This document shows, piece after piece, positions 25,109 to 32,650 of a stretch of 36,139 nucleotides of DNA (position 1 is the stretch's first letter; every line of letters starts with the position of its first letter). The notes beneath the pieces are model-generated. The model saw only the letters and a list, made by a program, of their open reading frames with translations. It made no database searches and had not been told where the DNA came from. Made by a program: the position numbers and the translations under genes. Origin of the DNA: Arcobacteraceae bacterium. Its GTDB lineage: Bacteria; Campylobacterota; Campylobacteria; Campylobacterales; Arcobacteraceae. Location: the NCBI GenBank assembly GCA_023229945.1, contig JALNYH010000021.1:1-36139 (forward strand), read 5' to 3'.

Positions 25109-25927
25109 GTGTTATTCTTTTATGAAATATTTGAATTATTAATAATAACTAATTATAAAGACAAGGTAAGTAAATTTAATATTTTTTATGACAACTTCTT
25201 AAAAAATAATGTTGAGTGGGATAAAAATAATGCAATTAAAACATTAGAAAAACCTTCATATAGTGATTTTTGTACTATAATTTTACCCAAAAATCAGCAT
25301 AAAAGAAAATATCTTGACACAATTGATGGCAAAAAACAGTTACTTCATACAATAGCTCATATTGAATATAGTGCTATAGATTTAGCTCTTGATGCTTGCT
25401 ATAGATTTAGAGATATGCCAATGAATTATTATGAAGATTGGTTGGAAGTTGCTAATGATGAAGTACGACATTTTTTGATGTTAGAAAAGCTTATGGATGA
25501 AGTAGGGGTCAAATATGGTGATTATCCTGTACATACAAATCTTTTTGAAGCTATGAAAAAAACTCCAATACTACTAGAGAGAATGGCAGTAGTCCCAAGA
25601 TTTCTAGAAGCAAATGGACTTGAACAAAATCCAAAAATTATGGAAAAACTCAAATCAAACAAAGATGAATTTAATCTAAAGATTATTAATGCACTAGAAA
25701 TTATTTTGGAAGAAGAGATAGACCATGTAAGAAAAGGTGATAGATGGTTTAAATATGAGTGTGATAAATTAGGACTAAACCATCAAGATACTTATCTTGA
25801 TATTTTAGAAAAGCACTATCCAAAAAGTACAAAAAACTCCAAAGAACTCAACTTTGAAGCTAGAAAAAGAGCAGGATTTAGCTGTGATGAGCTAAAAATT
25901 CTCTCTAATAAAACTGAGTGTAGCTAA
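25109..25927 (+). CDS. DUF455 ferritin-like protein
   Basis: A 272-aa protein of the DUF455 family, ferritin-like four-helix proteins related in fold to MiaE. Candidate di-iron ligands lie in THAHIEYSAIDLALDA-type helix 1 (HTIAHIEYSAID), NDEVRHFLMLEKLM, and LEEEIDHVRKGDRWF. The start is GTG, with AAAAAAGG at suitable distance; no in-frame ATG exists nearby. Activity is unknown; a radical or hydroxylation reaction on a small molecule or tRNA is inferred only from the fold. It is divergent from the MBL hydrolase and meets the 732-aa cyclase gene tail to tail with 4 bp between stops. Confidence 0.85.
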   Translation: MLFFYEIFELLIITNYKDKVSKFNIFYDNFLKNNVEWDKNNAIKTLEKPSYSDFCTIILPKNQHKRKYLDTIDGKKQLLHTIAHIEYSAIDLALDACYRFRDMPMNYYEDWLEVANDEVRHFLMLEKLMDEVGVKYGDYPVHTNLFEAMKKTPILLERMAVVPRFLEANGLEQNPKIMEKLKSNKDEFNLKIINALEIILEEEIDHVRKGDRWFKYECDKLGLNHQDTYLDILEKHYPKSTKNSKELNFEARKRAGFSCDELKILSNKTECS

Positions 25928-25931
25928 AATA

Positions 25932-28130
25932 TCATCCTATTTCAAATCTATTTCTTCCATTTTCTTTTGCTACATAAAGAGCTTTATCGGCTCTTTTTAC
26001 TATAGATTCGTCATTGTCACCATCTTTATAGATAGTAATACCAAATGAACATGTAAGATGTGATACAGGTGCAAAAGATGTAATTGATAGTTTGTTTTGA
26101 AGTTTATGCACTAATTGCTCTAAAGAATTTATATCTGAATATTTTGCTATTATTACAAACTCTTCTCCACCCCATCTAGCAAAGAAATCATCTTCTCTAA
26201 GAATTTCTTGAATTGTATTGGAAATTGTAACAAGCACATCATCACCCACTTGATGACCATAAGCATCATTGATTCTTTTGAAATAATCAATATCAAACAT
26301 TATAAATCCAAAAGTTTCATTGTATCTTGCAGCACTCTTTATTTGAGTATGAAGTTGTTTCACAAAAGCTCTTCTGTTATAAAGTCCTGTTAATGAATCA
26401 TGCGTTGAAATATATTCTAACTCTTTTTTATCTGTAATATTTTCCCTATAAGAGCTATATCCTATCTTATTGCCATTATCATCAAAAATAGGGTCTATTA
26501 CTATTTTGGTCCAGTATGTTGTACCATCTTTGCGTACATTTTGAATCTCACCAATAAATCTTTCATTGTTGTTAATAGTGTCCCATAAATTTGCAAAAAA
26601 CTCTTTTGGCATTGAAGAGTGTTTGAAAATTTTGTGATTTTTTCCTATGAGGTAAGTTCTATCATAGCCAGTTAAATGTGCAAATGCCTCCGAAATATAT
26701 GTGATATTCCCATCTAAATCTGTTGTTGTATACAATGCACTTCTTGAAATAATATCATTTAGTTTTTGAAGTTCTTTTGCTTTGGCATTAATTTTATTTT
26801 CCATCTCAAGTTGATTTGTAATATCTCTTGATACTAAAAGCATAAATTCATCATCATCTGTTTGAATGTAGCTTATATTTGACTCTACTGGAAATTCAGT
26901 AGAGTCTTTTTTGATATGAATTTCTCTTGATGATATAAAATGTTTTTGTTTCAATTCATTTACTCTTTTATCCCAGTTTAATATTTGAGTTTCTACTAAA
27001 GATTTTGTAAAATTAGATATTTGTTGTTTTTTCATTTCTTGTTGTGAAAAACCAAGTGTTATACATGCTCTTTCATTGACATCAGTTACTTTCAAATCTT
27101 TTGTTGAGACAACATAAATTTCATCATTTACATTATTTAATAAAAATCTAGAAAAATTAAGTTTCTTAAAAATTTTGCTAATATAGCTATTAAGTAAAAA
27201 ATAAGAAATAATTAGAGTAACAATAAGTAAAGCAATGCTTTTAATTATAAGATTTTCTAATTGTTCTGTATATGAAGTAATATCATCGAGAATTATAATC
27301 CTTCCTATTTCTTGATTTAGTGCATCATAAATTGACTTTTGAATTATTGAAAATGTTTGGTTTTGATAGATTATATCATCATGTTCTAAATCATTGAAAT
27401 TAATTGTTGGTGCAATATTTTCAATAAAGTTATCACTTTTAGAACATAATGTACATAAGTTATAGCCATTAGTTTTAAGTTTTTCTTTTGAGTTTGAGAT
27501 TACATATTCATCTTTGATAAAAAAATAGACTTTAGAGTTAAATATTTTTTGTATATTTTCAACCATAAGCGATGGTGTTACACCGAGTTCTAAAAAACCT
27601 ATTAATGTATGATTTTCATAAATTGGTGTTATGTATCTATATGCTAATCCATTTTTACCAACTTCAAAAAAGCCACAACTTCTCGGGTTCTTGACTATAT
27701 CTTTGATACATGGTCTAAAATTAGTCAAATCATCATCATTGCTATGTGGGTCATGTAGCCTTACTAGTGAGATACCATTAGAATCGAAGATTTGCATAAT
27801 CGAAAAGCCAGGAATTTGACCTTTTAATGATATATAATGATTGTCAAATAATTGATGTAATCTTTTTTTATTTTTAGCGATTAAAGCTTCTGCTTTTGCT
27901 TCTTTATTATCCAAATTTAGAATAAAATTGATTCTTGATTTGAGCTGATTTTCTAGATTGTTTTCTAATATAATATTTAAATTATTAATTTGTTCAACAT
28001 TTTTTGATTTTAGATATTCCATGTCTGTTTTACTATCGATATATGATAATACTGAGTAAATTGAAAATGACAATATAAATACTATTAATATTGTAAAAAT
28101 TACATTCTTATTTTTGATATTATGGGTCAT
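25932..28130 (-). CDS. Cache-PAS-PAS diguanylate cyclase
   Basis: A 732-aa membrane sensor. TM1 at about residues 10-28, a periplasmic double-Cache-like domain (GFSIMQIFDSNGISLVRLHDP; GLAYRYITPIYENHTLIGFLELG) with several cysteines including CTLC, TM2 near 290-315, PAS1 (about 325-445), PAS2 (about 455-565, DLDGNITYISEAFAHLTGYD), then GGDEF (SLTGLYNRRAFVKQL; RINDAYGHQVGD; WGGEEF). The inhibitory RxxD is REDD. All catalytic residues are present, so it should synthesise c-di-GMP in response to a periplasmic ligand and a cytoplasmic cofactor or ligand at the PAS domains. The ATG has AAGGAC five nt upstream. It is apparently transcribed alone. Confidence 0.93.
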   Translation of the reverse strand: MTHNIKNKNVIFTILIVFILSFSIYSVLSYIDSKTDMEYLKSKNVEQINNLNIILENNLENQLKSRINFILNLDNKEAKAEALIAKNKKRLHQLFDNHYISLKGQIPGFSIMQIFDSNGISLVRLHDPHSNDDDLTNFRPCIKDIVKNPRSCGFFEVGKNGLAYRYITPIYENHTLIGFLELGVTPSLMVENIQKIFNSKVYFFIKDEYVISNSKEKLKTNGYNLCTLCSKSDNFIENIAPTINFNDLEHDDIIYQNQTFSIIQKSIYDALNQEIGRIIILDDITSYTEQLENLIIKSIALLIVTLIISYFLLNSYISKIFKKLNFSRFLLNNVNDEIYVVSTKDLKVTDVNERACITLGFSQQEMKKQQISNFTKSLVETQILNWDKRVNELKQKHFISSREIHIKKDSTEFPVESNISYIQTDDDEFMLLVSRDITNQLEMENKINAKAKELQKLNDIISRSALYTTTDLDGNITYISEAFAHLTGYDRTYLIGKNHKIFKHSSMPKEFFANLWDTINNNERFIGEIQNVRKDGTTYWTKIVIDPIFDDNGNKIGYSSYRENITDKKELEYISTHDSLTGLYNRRAFVKQLHTQIKSAARYNETFGFIMFDIDYFKRINDAYGHQVGDDVLVTISNTIQEILREDDFFARWGGEEFVIIAKYSDINSLEQLVHKLQNKLSITSFAPVSHLTCSFGITIYKDGDNDESIVKRADKALYVAKENGRNRFEIG

Positions 28131-28158
28131 TGAAGTCCTTGGAATAATTGGATAACTT

Positions 28159-28164
28159 ACTATA
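28159..28164 (-). promoter_or_regulatory. Possible -10 box of the Cache-PAS-PAS cyclase
   Basis: TATAGT on the minus strand about 29 nt upstream of the ATG at 28130, followed by AAGGAC as ribosome-binding site. Confidence 0.35.
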
Positions 28165-28199
28165 AGTTTTTATTAAGAAAACTTAATCTTTTTTTTGGC

Positions 28200-28235
28200 A
28201 AAAAAATAAGGGATGATTTGGATAATCATCTCTTA
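28200..28235 (-). terminator. Intrinsic terminator of the superoxide reductase gene
   Basis: On the minus strand AAGAGATGATT pairs with AATCATCCCTT (one mismatch) around a short loop and is followed by a T-rich tract with a run of seven T. It lies about 20 nt beyond the stop codon at 28255. Confidence 0.75.
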
Positions 28236-28254
28236 TAGAATTAGTTAGTAAAAT

Positions 28255-28641
28255 TTACTCAGTTACAGCTACAGCTACTGCGTCACTTTCCCAAATACCG
28301 TGTTTTGTACAGTAAGCGTGAGCTACTAAGTTTAATTTATTTCCCATTGGGATTATATTAAATGTAACTTCTGCTTGAGCTTTTTGGTTGCCCAAAGTTC
28401 CAGCTACAAAGTCAGCTTTAGCTAGCATAGTTTCACCATCAAAAAGTGTAACACTAGCAATATAGTGATCAAAATCATCTGGATGAGTATAAGCCTCTCC
28501 AACTTTTACAGTAACTGCAAACTTTTCACCTTTTTTAGCTTCACTTGGACAGTGTACAAAAGCTGAATGTCTATCTATAAAGTCCTTCTTAGCTTCTCTC
28601 TCAACTGTATCTATATCAACATATCTATTTATTTTTGGCAT
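28255..28641 (-). CDS. Superoxide reductase (neelaredoxin type)
   Basis: A 128-aa single-domain protein that reduces superoxide to hydrogen peroxide at a non-heme Fe(His4Cys) centre. The ligands line up with H25 (DRHSAF), H53 and H59 (THPDDFDHYI), C111 and H114 (AYCTKHGIWES). The first histidine context departs from the usual E-K-H-V-P: here it reads D-R-H-S-A, so the catalytic lysine is arginine. No rubredoxin-like N-terminal domain is present. It has its own TATAAT promoter, a strong AAAGGAG ribosome-binding site and its own terminator, so it is monocistronic and probably well expressed. Alternative: another SOR-fold protein; the conserved five-ligand set argues against that. Confidence 0.88.
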   Translation of the reverse strand: MPKINRYVDIDTVEREAKKDFIDRHSAFVHCPSEAKKGEKFAVTVKVGEAYTHPDDFDHYIASVTLFDGETMLAKADFVAGTLGNQKAQAEVTFNIIPMGNKLNLVAHAYCTKHGIWESDAVAVAVTE

Positions 28642-28669
28642 TTTTTCTCCTTTGATTAATTATATTTGT

Positions 28670-28675
28670 ATTATA
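28670..28675 (-). promoter_or_regulatory. Putative -10 box of the superoxide reductase gene
   Basis: TATAAT on the minus strand, 28 nt before the ATG at 28641, with a strong Shine-Dalgarno (AAAGGAG, 28647-28653) in between. Confidence 0.65.
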
Positions 28676-28738
28676 ACATAAAAAAGCATAATTAAATAGG
28701 ATAATTTTAGTCTTAATTGGATGGTGTAAGTTTAATTT

Positions 28739-28848
28739 TAGGTGGTAGGTGGTAGGTGGTAGGTGGTAGGTGGTAGGTGGTAGGTGGTAACGAAAAATTA
28801 TTTCTTCATTATCTTCTCTAGCCTCTACAACCTACCCTCTACAAACTA
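28739..28848. repeat. Heptamer repeat element, copy 2 (7 units)
   Basis: Seven TAGGTGG units at 28739-28787, then the shared tail starting AACGAAAAATTATTTC, with CTACAACCTACCCTCTACAA near its end, reaching the stop codon of sdhE at 28849. It fills most of the 207-bp gap between sdhE and the superoxide reductase promoter. Confidence 0.9.
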
Positions 28849-29712
28849 TCAACTAATGTTATGATTGAGTCCAAGCTCTTTGTCACTTAGACCAAGGGCA
28901 AGTCCGACCATTTGTGGTAAGTGAAGAATAGGAATTTTAACTTCTCTTCCCATTTCTTTAGCGATATTGTGTTGTTGTACATCCATTCTTAGGTGACATA
29001 GAGGACAAGGTGTTACCATGATATCTGCGTTGTTATCTATAGCATCTAGCATAGCTGAGCCTGATAGTCTATTTGCAGTTTTTGGATTTTGAAGCTCCAC
29101 ATGGAAACCACAACATTTATTGCTTGAACCATAATCTACACTGTTTGCTCCAAGTGCAACAGCCAAATCATCTATTGATTTTGGAACATATGGGTTTTCT
29201 CCACCATTTGAGTGGTTTTGAAGATGGCTTGGTCTTATATTGTGACAACCATAAAACGCAGCTACATTTACACCAGTGAGAGGTTTTGTTACTTGTGAAG
29301 CTATTTTGTCATATCCATAGTCATCTTGTAGTGCATACAAGAAATGTTTTACTTCACTCGTACCTTTGTATTCAAGTCCAACTTCTGCTAACTTTTCATT
29401 TACTTTTGCTTTTAGCTCTGGGTCGTTATCTAGTCTTTCTTTTGTAAGACTTGTGTTTAGTTGGCAAGTATTACAAATAGTTACCATATGAAGTCCAAGT
29501 TTTTCAGCGTAGCAAATATTTCTAGCATTTAATACAAGTGACAACATATCATCAAAATCTTGCAAGTGACTAGCTCCACAACAGCTTGCTTCATCAAGAA
29601 GAACAAGCTCAATTCCTAGTTTATTAGCTATTGCCATAGTTGATTTTAGAAGTTCTGGAGTACTTTCTCTAGCAGTACATCCTGTATAAAGTGCATATCT
29701 TAATTTTTTCAT
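28849..29712 (-). CDS. sdhE: SdhE/MfrE, CCG-domain subunit of succinate dehydrogenase/fumarate reductase
   Basis: A 287-aa subunit related to HdrB of heterodisulfide reductase; in E-type complexes it replaces the usual heme-containing membrane anchor and is thought to hand electrons to or from quinone. Two CCG modules are visible: YTGCTARES, EASCCGASH, ICNTCQLN, then FYGCHNIRP, NKCCGFHV, TPCPLCHLRMD. Amphipathic helices rather than transmembrane spans are expected. It is the last gene of sdhABE (8 nt after sdhB), with GGAG before the ATG. The gene stops exactly at the border of a heptamer repeat element. Confidence 0.93.
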   Translation of the reverse strand: MKKLRYALYTGCTARESTPELLKSTMAIANKLGIELVLLDEASCCGASHLQDFDDMLSLVLNARNICYAEKLGLHMVTICNTCQLNTSLTKERLDNDPELKAKVNEKLAEVGLEYKGTSEVKHFLYALQDDYGYDKIASQVTKPLTGVNVAAFYGCHNIRPSHLQNHSNGGENPYVPKSIDDLAVALGANSVDYGSSNKCCGFHVELQNPKTANRLSGSAMLDAIDNNADIMVTPCPLCHLRMDVQQHNIAKEMGREVKIPILHLPQMVGLALGLSDKELGLNHNIS

Positions 29713-29720
29713 ATTAACTC

Positions 29721-30692
29721 CTAAAATTTCGCAGTTGATGTAGATGCAACAAGTTTTTTTATCTCATCAAGATTTTTTGATTTTGGCATATTCCAAGGCA
29801 TTACAATCTTACCTTTTTTGAACATTGCATAAGCTTCTGGGATATGTTTCATTACTCCTGGTATTCCTTCAGAATATTTTACAAGCTCACCTTCATCTAA
29901 TATACCGTGCTTCATAATAGACCATTTAAATCCTACGGCATGTCTTGAAGCTACATTGTTTTCTACTAGCCCTTTTTCAAACGATTGTAAGTGTAGTGAT
30001 GTGATTTTGCTTATTGGGCTTAGTTCTTTTGGACACGCTTCCGCACACTCAAAACACTTCACACAATCCCAAATACCACTTCCCATTTCATTTACGATAA
30101 TAAGTCTTTCGTTTGTTGCATTGTCTCTTACATCAGAGTTGAATCTCCAAGCTTTTGTAAGAGCTGCAGGTCCAAGATAATCTTCATTTACTTGAACTGC
30201 TGGACATGCGTAGTAGCAATTTCCACACTGGATACAATAATCAGCTTCATCAAGTTTGTTTGCATCAGCTATGCTTACTACATTTTCACTCTCAGGATGT
30301 GGTTCAACATCTGCTATCAAATATGGCTTTACAGCGTCATATTTTGACCAAAAATCACCTTTGTCTATAATCATATCTTTATATACACGCTTTAGACTTT
30401 GAGGCTCTAGTGTAAGTGTAGTTCCAAATATATCTACTAGTTCAAAAACATTATCTTTACAAGCTAGTGTTGCTTTACCATTTACTTTAACAGCACAGCT
30501 TCCGCAAATTCCGTGACGACAGCTTCTTCTATATGAAAAACTTCCATCATGTTCCCATTTTATTCTATTCATTACATCAAGTACAACTTCATCTTTACTT
30601 ACTTCGATTTCGATTGTGTCATAATGTGGTAAATAATCAGTAGCTTTATTGAATCTAAAAACTTTCCAAGTTAATTTTTTTGTATTACTCAT
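29721..30692 (-). CDS. sdhB: Iron-sulfur subunit of SdhABE
   Basis: A 323-aa subunit linking the flavoprotein to SdhE. The N-terminal [2Fe-2S] domain has SCRHGICGSC and a later cysteine in ATLAC; the C-terminal part has YCIQCGNCYYACP for a [4Fe-4S] cluster and CVKCFECAEACP for the third cluster. The third motif carries an extra cysteine where classical SdhB/FrdB has none, favouring a [4Fe-4S] rather than a [3Fe-4S] centre. It is longer than E. coli SdhB (238 aa) because of a C-terminal extension past residue 240. It sits 11 nt after sdhA and 8 nt before sdhE. Confidence 0.95.
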   Translation of the reverse strand: MSNTKKLTWKVFRFNKATDYLPHYDTIEIEVSKDEVVLDVMNRIKWEHDGSFSYRRSCRHGICGSCAVKVNGKATLACKDNVFELVDIFGTTLTLEPQSLKRVYKDMIIDKGDFWSKYDAVKPYLIADVEPHPESENVVSIADANKLDEADYCIQCGNCYYACPAVQVNEDYLGPAALTKAWRFNSDVRDNATNERLIIVNEMGSGIWDCVKCFECAEACPKELSPISKITSLHLQSFEKGLVENNVASRHAVGFKWSIMKHGILDEGELVKYSEGIPGVMKHIPEAYAMFKKGKIVMPWNMPKSKNLDEIKKLVASTSTAKF

Positions 30693-30703
30693 TTTGACAC
30701 CTC

Positions 30704-32419
30704 TTAATATGTTCTTTCAACTGGCTCGTATTTGCCCATTACTACATCCATATAATCTATATCAATGTTTCCATCTTTTTTCATATAAGCCATAGTGTGT
30801 TTTAGATATTTTTCATCATCTCTAGTAGGGAAATCATTTCTAAAGTGAGCTCCACGACTCTCATTTCTAGCCAATGCACCTTCTACTATAAACGCTGCAA
30901 AATCTAGCATATGACCCAGCTCTACTGCTTCTTGTAAGTCAGTATTATAAATTTCAGATTTATCATCAATTCTAATATTTTTAAACTCTTCTTTTAGTGC
31001 TTTGAGTATTTCTTTTTGGTTTGTCAAAGATTCACCAGTTCTAAATACACCTGCATTATTTGTCATACTTTCTTGAAGTTTAGTTCTAAGTTCTGGTACT
31101 TTTATCGTACCATTATTCTCTCTAATAGTACTTAGTTCATTGATAGCATTTGTTGCATCATCAACTTTTGCATCTTTAAATGTAATACCAGCATGTACAT
31201 CTTTTGCAATATTTTCACCAACCCATCTTCCAAAGAACAATGCCTCAAGAACAGAGTTTGCTCCAAGTCTGTTTGCTCCATGAACACTTACACATGCACA
31301 CTCTCCAGCAGCATAAAAACCTTCTACAAGTTCTTTTGAATTTTTTCTTACATGACCATCTATATCAACAGGAATTCCACCCATAGAATAATGAGCAGTT
31401 GCAGCAATTGAAATTGGCTCTTTTATCATATCTTGACCCAAGAATGTAATAGCTAAATCTCGAAGTTCTGGTAATCTTTCCATAATCAAATCTTTTCCAA
31501 GATGAGTAAGGTCTATCATAACATGGTCTTTATTTACACCACAGCCTCTACCTTCAAGTATTTCTTGAGTAATAGCACGACTTACAACATCCCTAGAAGC
31601 CAGTTCTAGCTTATTTGGTGCATATTTTTCCATAAATCTCTCACCCAAAGAGTTGTAAAGTTTTCCACCTTCACCTCTTGCAGCTTCACTTATAAGTACA
31701 CCATTTCCCGCAATTCCAGTTGGATGAAACTGAACAAACTCCATATCTTCTAATGGAAGTCCATGACGAGCTACAATTGATAGTGCATCTCCTGTATTTG
31801 CATGTGCATTTGAATTGATTTTGAATGCTCTTCCATATCCACCAGTTGCAAACATTACAGCACGAGCATTGAAAATAGCAGGTTTTGAGTTAGTTAAATC
31901 ATAAGCGATTACACCACTTACTTTATTCCCATCATAAATCATATCAGCCACATACCACTCATCCAAGAAAGTAACACCTTGTCTATGAGCTTGTTCGTAT
32001 ATTGTTTGAAGAAGTGTAAGTCCTGTTCTATCTCTTGCATAACAAGCTCTTGGCTTGCTTTGCCCACCAAAAGGTCTTTGAGCAATATGACCTGTATCGT
32101 TTCTACTAAATACAGCTCCCATTCTCTCAGCCCATCTAATAGTCTCAGGTGCTTTTTCACACATAAGTGTAATAGCATCTTGATCACCCAAATAATCACT
32201 ACCTTTTACCGTATCAAATACATGTAAATCAGTACTATCTTCTGGATTAAGTGCTGCATTGATACCACCTTGAGCAGCCCCTGAGTGACTTCTAAGAGGA
32301 TGAAGTTTTGTTAGTACACATACACTAAGCCCCGCATCTCTTATCTCTTTAGCAGCAGCACATCCTGCAAGACCAGCCCCAACTATAACAACATCATATT
32401 TATGTATAGGAATTCCCAT
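30704..32419 (-). CDS. sdhA: Flavoprotein subunit of SdhABE
   Basis: A 571-aa FAD-dependent succinate dehydrogenase/fumarate reductase subunit. It shows the Rossmann motif VVIVGAGLAGCAAA (10-23), the FAD-attachment histidine H45 in RSHSGAAQGG, the active-site segments FVQFHPTGIAG and SEAARGEGG, catalytic-region SRDVVSRAI, HYSMGGI, and RLGANSVLEALFFGR. ATG 32419 has AAAGGA at correct spacing, better than a TTG six codons upstream. With this start the protein begins MGIPIHKYDVV and has no twin-arginine signal, so the complex should face the cytoplasm, unlike the periplasmic MfrA of Campylobacter and Wolinella. First gene of the sdhABE operon. Confidence 0.96.
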   Translation of the reverse strand: MGIPIHKYDVVIVGAGLAGCAAAKEIRDAGLSVCVLTKLHPLRSHSGAAQGGINAALNPEDSTDLHVFDTVKGSDYLGDQDAITLMCEKAPETIRWAERMGAVFSRNDTGHIAQRPFGGQSKPRACYARDRTGLTLLQTIYEQAHRQGVTFLDEWYVADMIYDGNKVSGVIAYDLTNSKPAIFNARAVMFATGGYGRAFKINSNAHANTGDALSIVARHGLPLEDMEFVQFHPTGIAGNGVLISEAARGEGGKLYNSLGERFMEKYAPNKLELASRDVVSRAITQEILEGRGCGVNKDHVMIDLTHLGKDLIMERLPELRDLAITFLGQDMIKEPISIAATAHYSMGGIPVDIDGHVRKNSKELVEGFYAAGECACVSVHGANRLGANSVLEALFFGRWVGENIAKDVHAGITFKDAKVDDATNAINELSTIRENNGTIKVPELRTKLQESMTNNAGVFRTGESLTNQKEILKALKEEFKNIRIDDKSEIYNTDLQEAVELGHMLDFAAFIVEGALARNESRGAHFRNDFPTRDDEKYLKHTMAYMKKDGNIDIDYMDVVMGKYEPVERTY

Positions 32420-32448
32420 TTTTGTCCTTTTGTGCAATAATCTAGGTT

Positions 32449-32454
32449 ATTGTA
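32449..32454 (-). promoter_or_regulatory. Putative sdhA -10 box with overlapping inverted repeat
   Basis: TACAAT on the minus strand, about 30 nt before the sdhA ATG. CAATAA at 32435 and TTATTG at 32447-32452 form a 6-bp inverted repeat covering the expected start site, a possible operator. Confidence 0.45.
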
Positions 32455-32536
32455 ACAAAAAAAGACAAATAGAAACTTTAGGTGTGTAGTTTTATTAAAG
32501 ATTGTAATAATAGCTGTTACGAAATGTGTCATTGAT

Positions 32537-32650
32537 TAGGTGGTAGGTGGTAGGTGGTAGCGAAAAATTATTTCTTAATTATCTTCTCTACCCTCTACAA
32601 ACTAACAACTACAAACTACCCTCTACAAACTAACACCTACAAACTAACAC
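32537..32650. repeat. Heptamer repeat element, copy 3 (3 units) with 14-bp tandem tail
   Basis: Three TAGGTGG units (32537-32557) followed by the shared tail GCGAAAAATTATTTC. Here the end of the tail is itself a tandem array with a 14-bp period: CTACAAACTAAC-like units begin at 32595, 32609, 32623 and 32637. The last unit supplies the stop codon and final residues of the gene ending at 32637. Confidence 0.88.

Noticed and set aside
28164..28196. Plus-strand terminator (AAGTTTT/AAAACTT then a T-run)
   Set aside because: The nearest upstream plus-strand gene ends at 25927, and the hairpin lies in the promoter region of the minus-strand cyclase. Any role is more likely regulatory, and the stem is weak.
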